From Anaerovibrio sp. (GTDB lineage: Bacteria > Bacillota > Negativicutes > Selenomonadales > Selenomonadaceae), in assembly GCA_028691285.1 (NCBI GenBank), contig JAQUZO010000004.1, forward strand, positions 6,357 to 44,903: a stretch of DNA of 38,547 nucleotides, in the 5' to 3' direction. Positions 38,341 through 38,547 of the stretch are shown piece after piece. The stretch's first letter is position 1, and each line of letters opens with the position of its first letter. The notes beneath the pieces are model-generated. The model had not been told where the DNA came from. It saw only the letters and a list, made by a program, of their open reading frames with translations, and did no database searches. The translations under genes were made by a program, and so were the position numbers.

Positions 38341-38547
38341 TGAGTGAAGTAAAGATAGATTTGATTCCGATTCCTACCAGGATACTTACCGAAAAGGACG
38401 ATATCATAGAGGTGGTCGATCGCTACACCAAAGGAAAGATCGGGCCGGATGATGTTATTTCGGTGGCAGAAAGTGTAGTTGCCATTACTCAGGGCAGAGC
38501 AGTGCGCACGGAGGATTTGAAGATTACCAGAGTGGCACGCCTGTGCT
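38341..38547 (+). CDS. Coenzyme F420-0:L-glutamate ligase (CofE)-like protein, N-terminal fragment (truncated by window end)
   Basis: [69 protein letters not shown]. Confidence 0.75.

Overview
This 38.5 kb window reads as a mostly ordinary chromosomal segment of a Gram-negative-walled Firmicute (Negativicutes-like; inferred from gene content). Taxonomy is inference only. From left to right it contains: the 3' end of a methylmalonyl/propionyl-CoA carboxyltransferase gene with a biotin-carrier gene; a small accessory patch with a HigBA/RelE-type toxin-antitoxin pair and a decayed IS256-family transposase tail; uvrB-uvrA-uvrC; a lactate locus (lldP and a GntR/FadR regulator, divergent from a LutC-like gene, a fused LutB-LutA gene, etfB, ferredoxin-extended etfA and a GlcD-like dehydrogenase); deoC; a YitT family gene; a PHP phosphoesterase; a small rubredoxin missing from the ORF track; an RND efflux pair; mdh; tadA; a TPR-like protein with a remnant-type P1B-ATPase pseudoenzyme; ispE-gntR-glmU-prs; an aminotransferase; nhaC; a thioesterase; a membrane-anchored protein; and the start of a CofE-like gene. 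I saw no tRNA or rRNA genes and no CRISPR arrays. The most unusual items are the catalytically dead, truncated P1B-type ATPase next to a TPR gene, a UvrC lacking about 100 residues between its UVR and RNase H-like regions, two lactate-oxidation systems side by side under one regulatory region, a possible structured RNA upstream of rubredoxin, and a toxin-antitoxin promoter whose 17-bp spacer is nearly filled by a palindrome.
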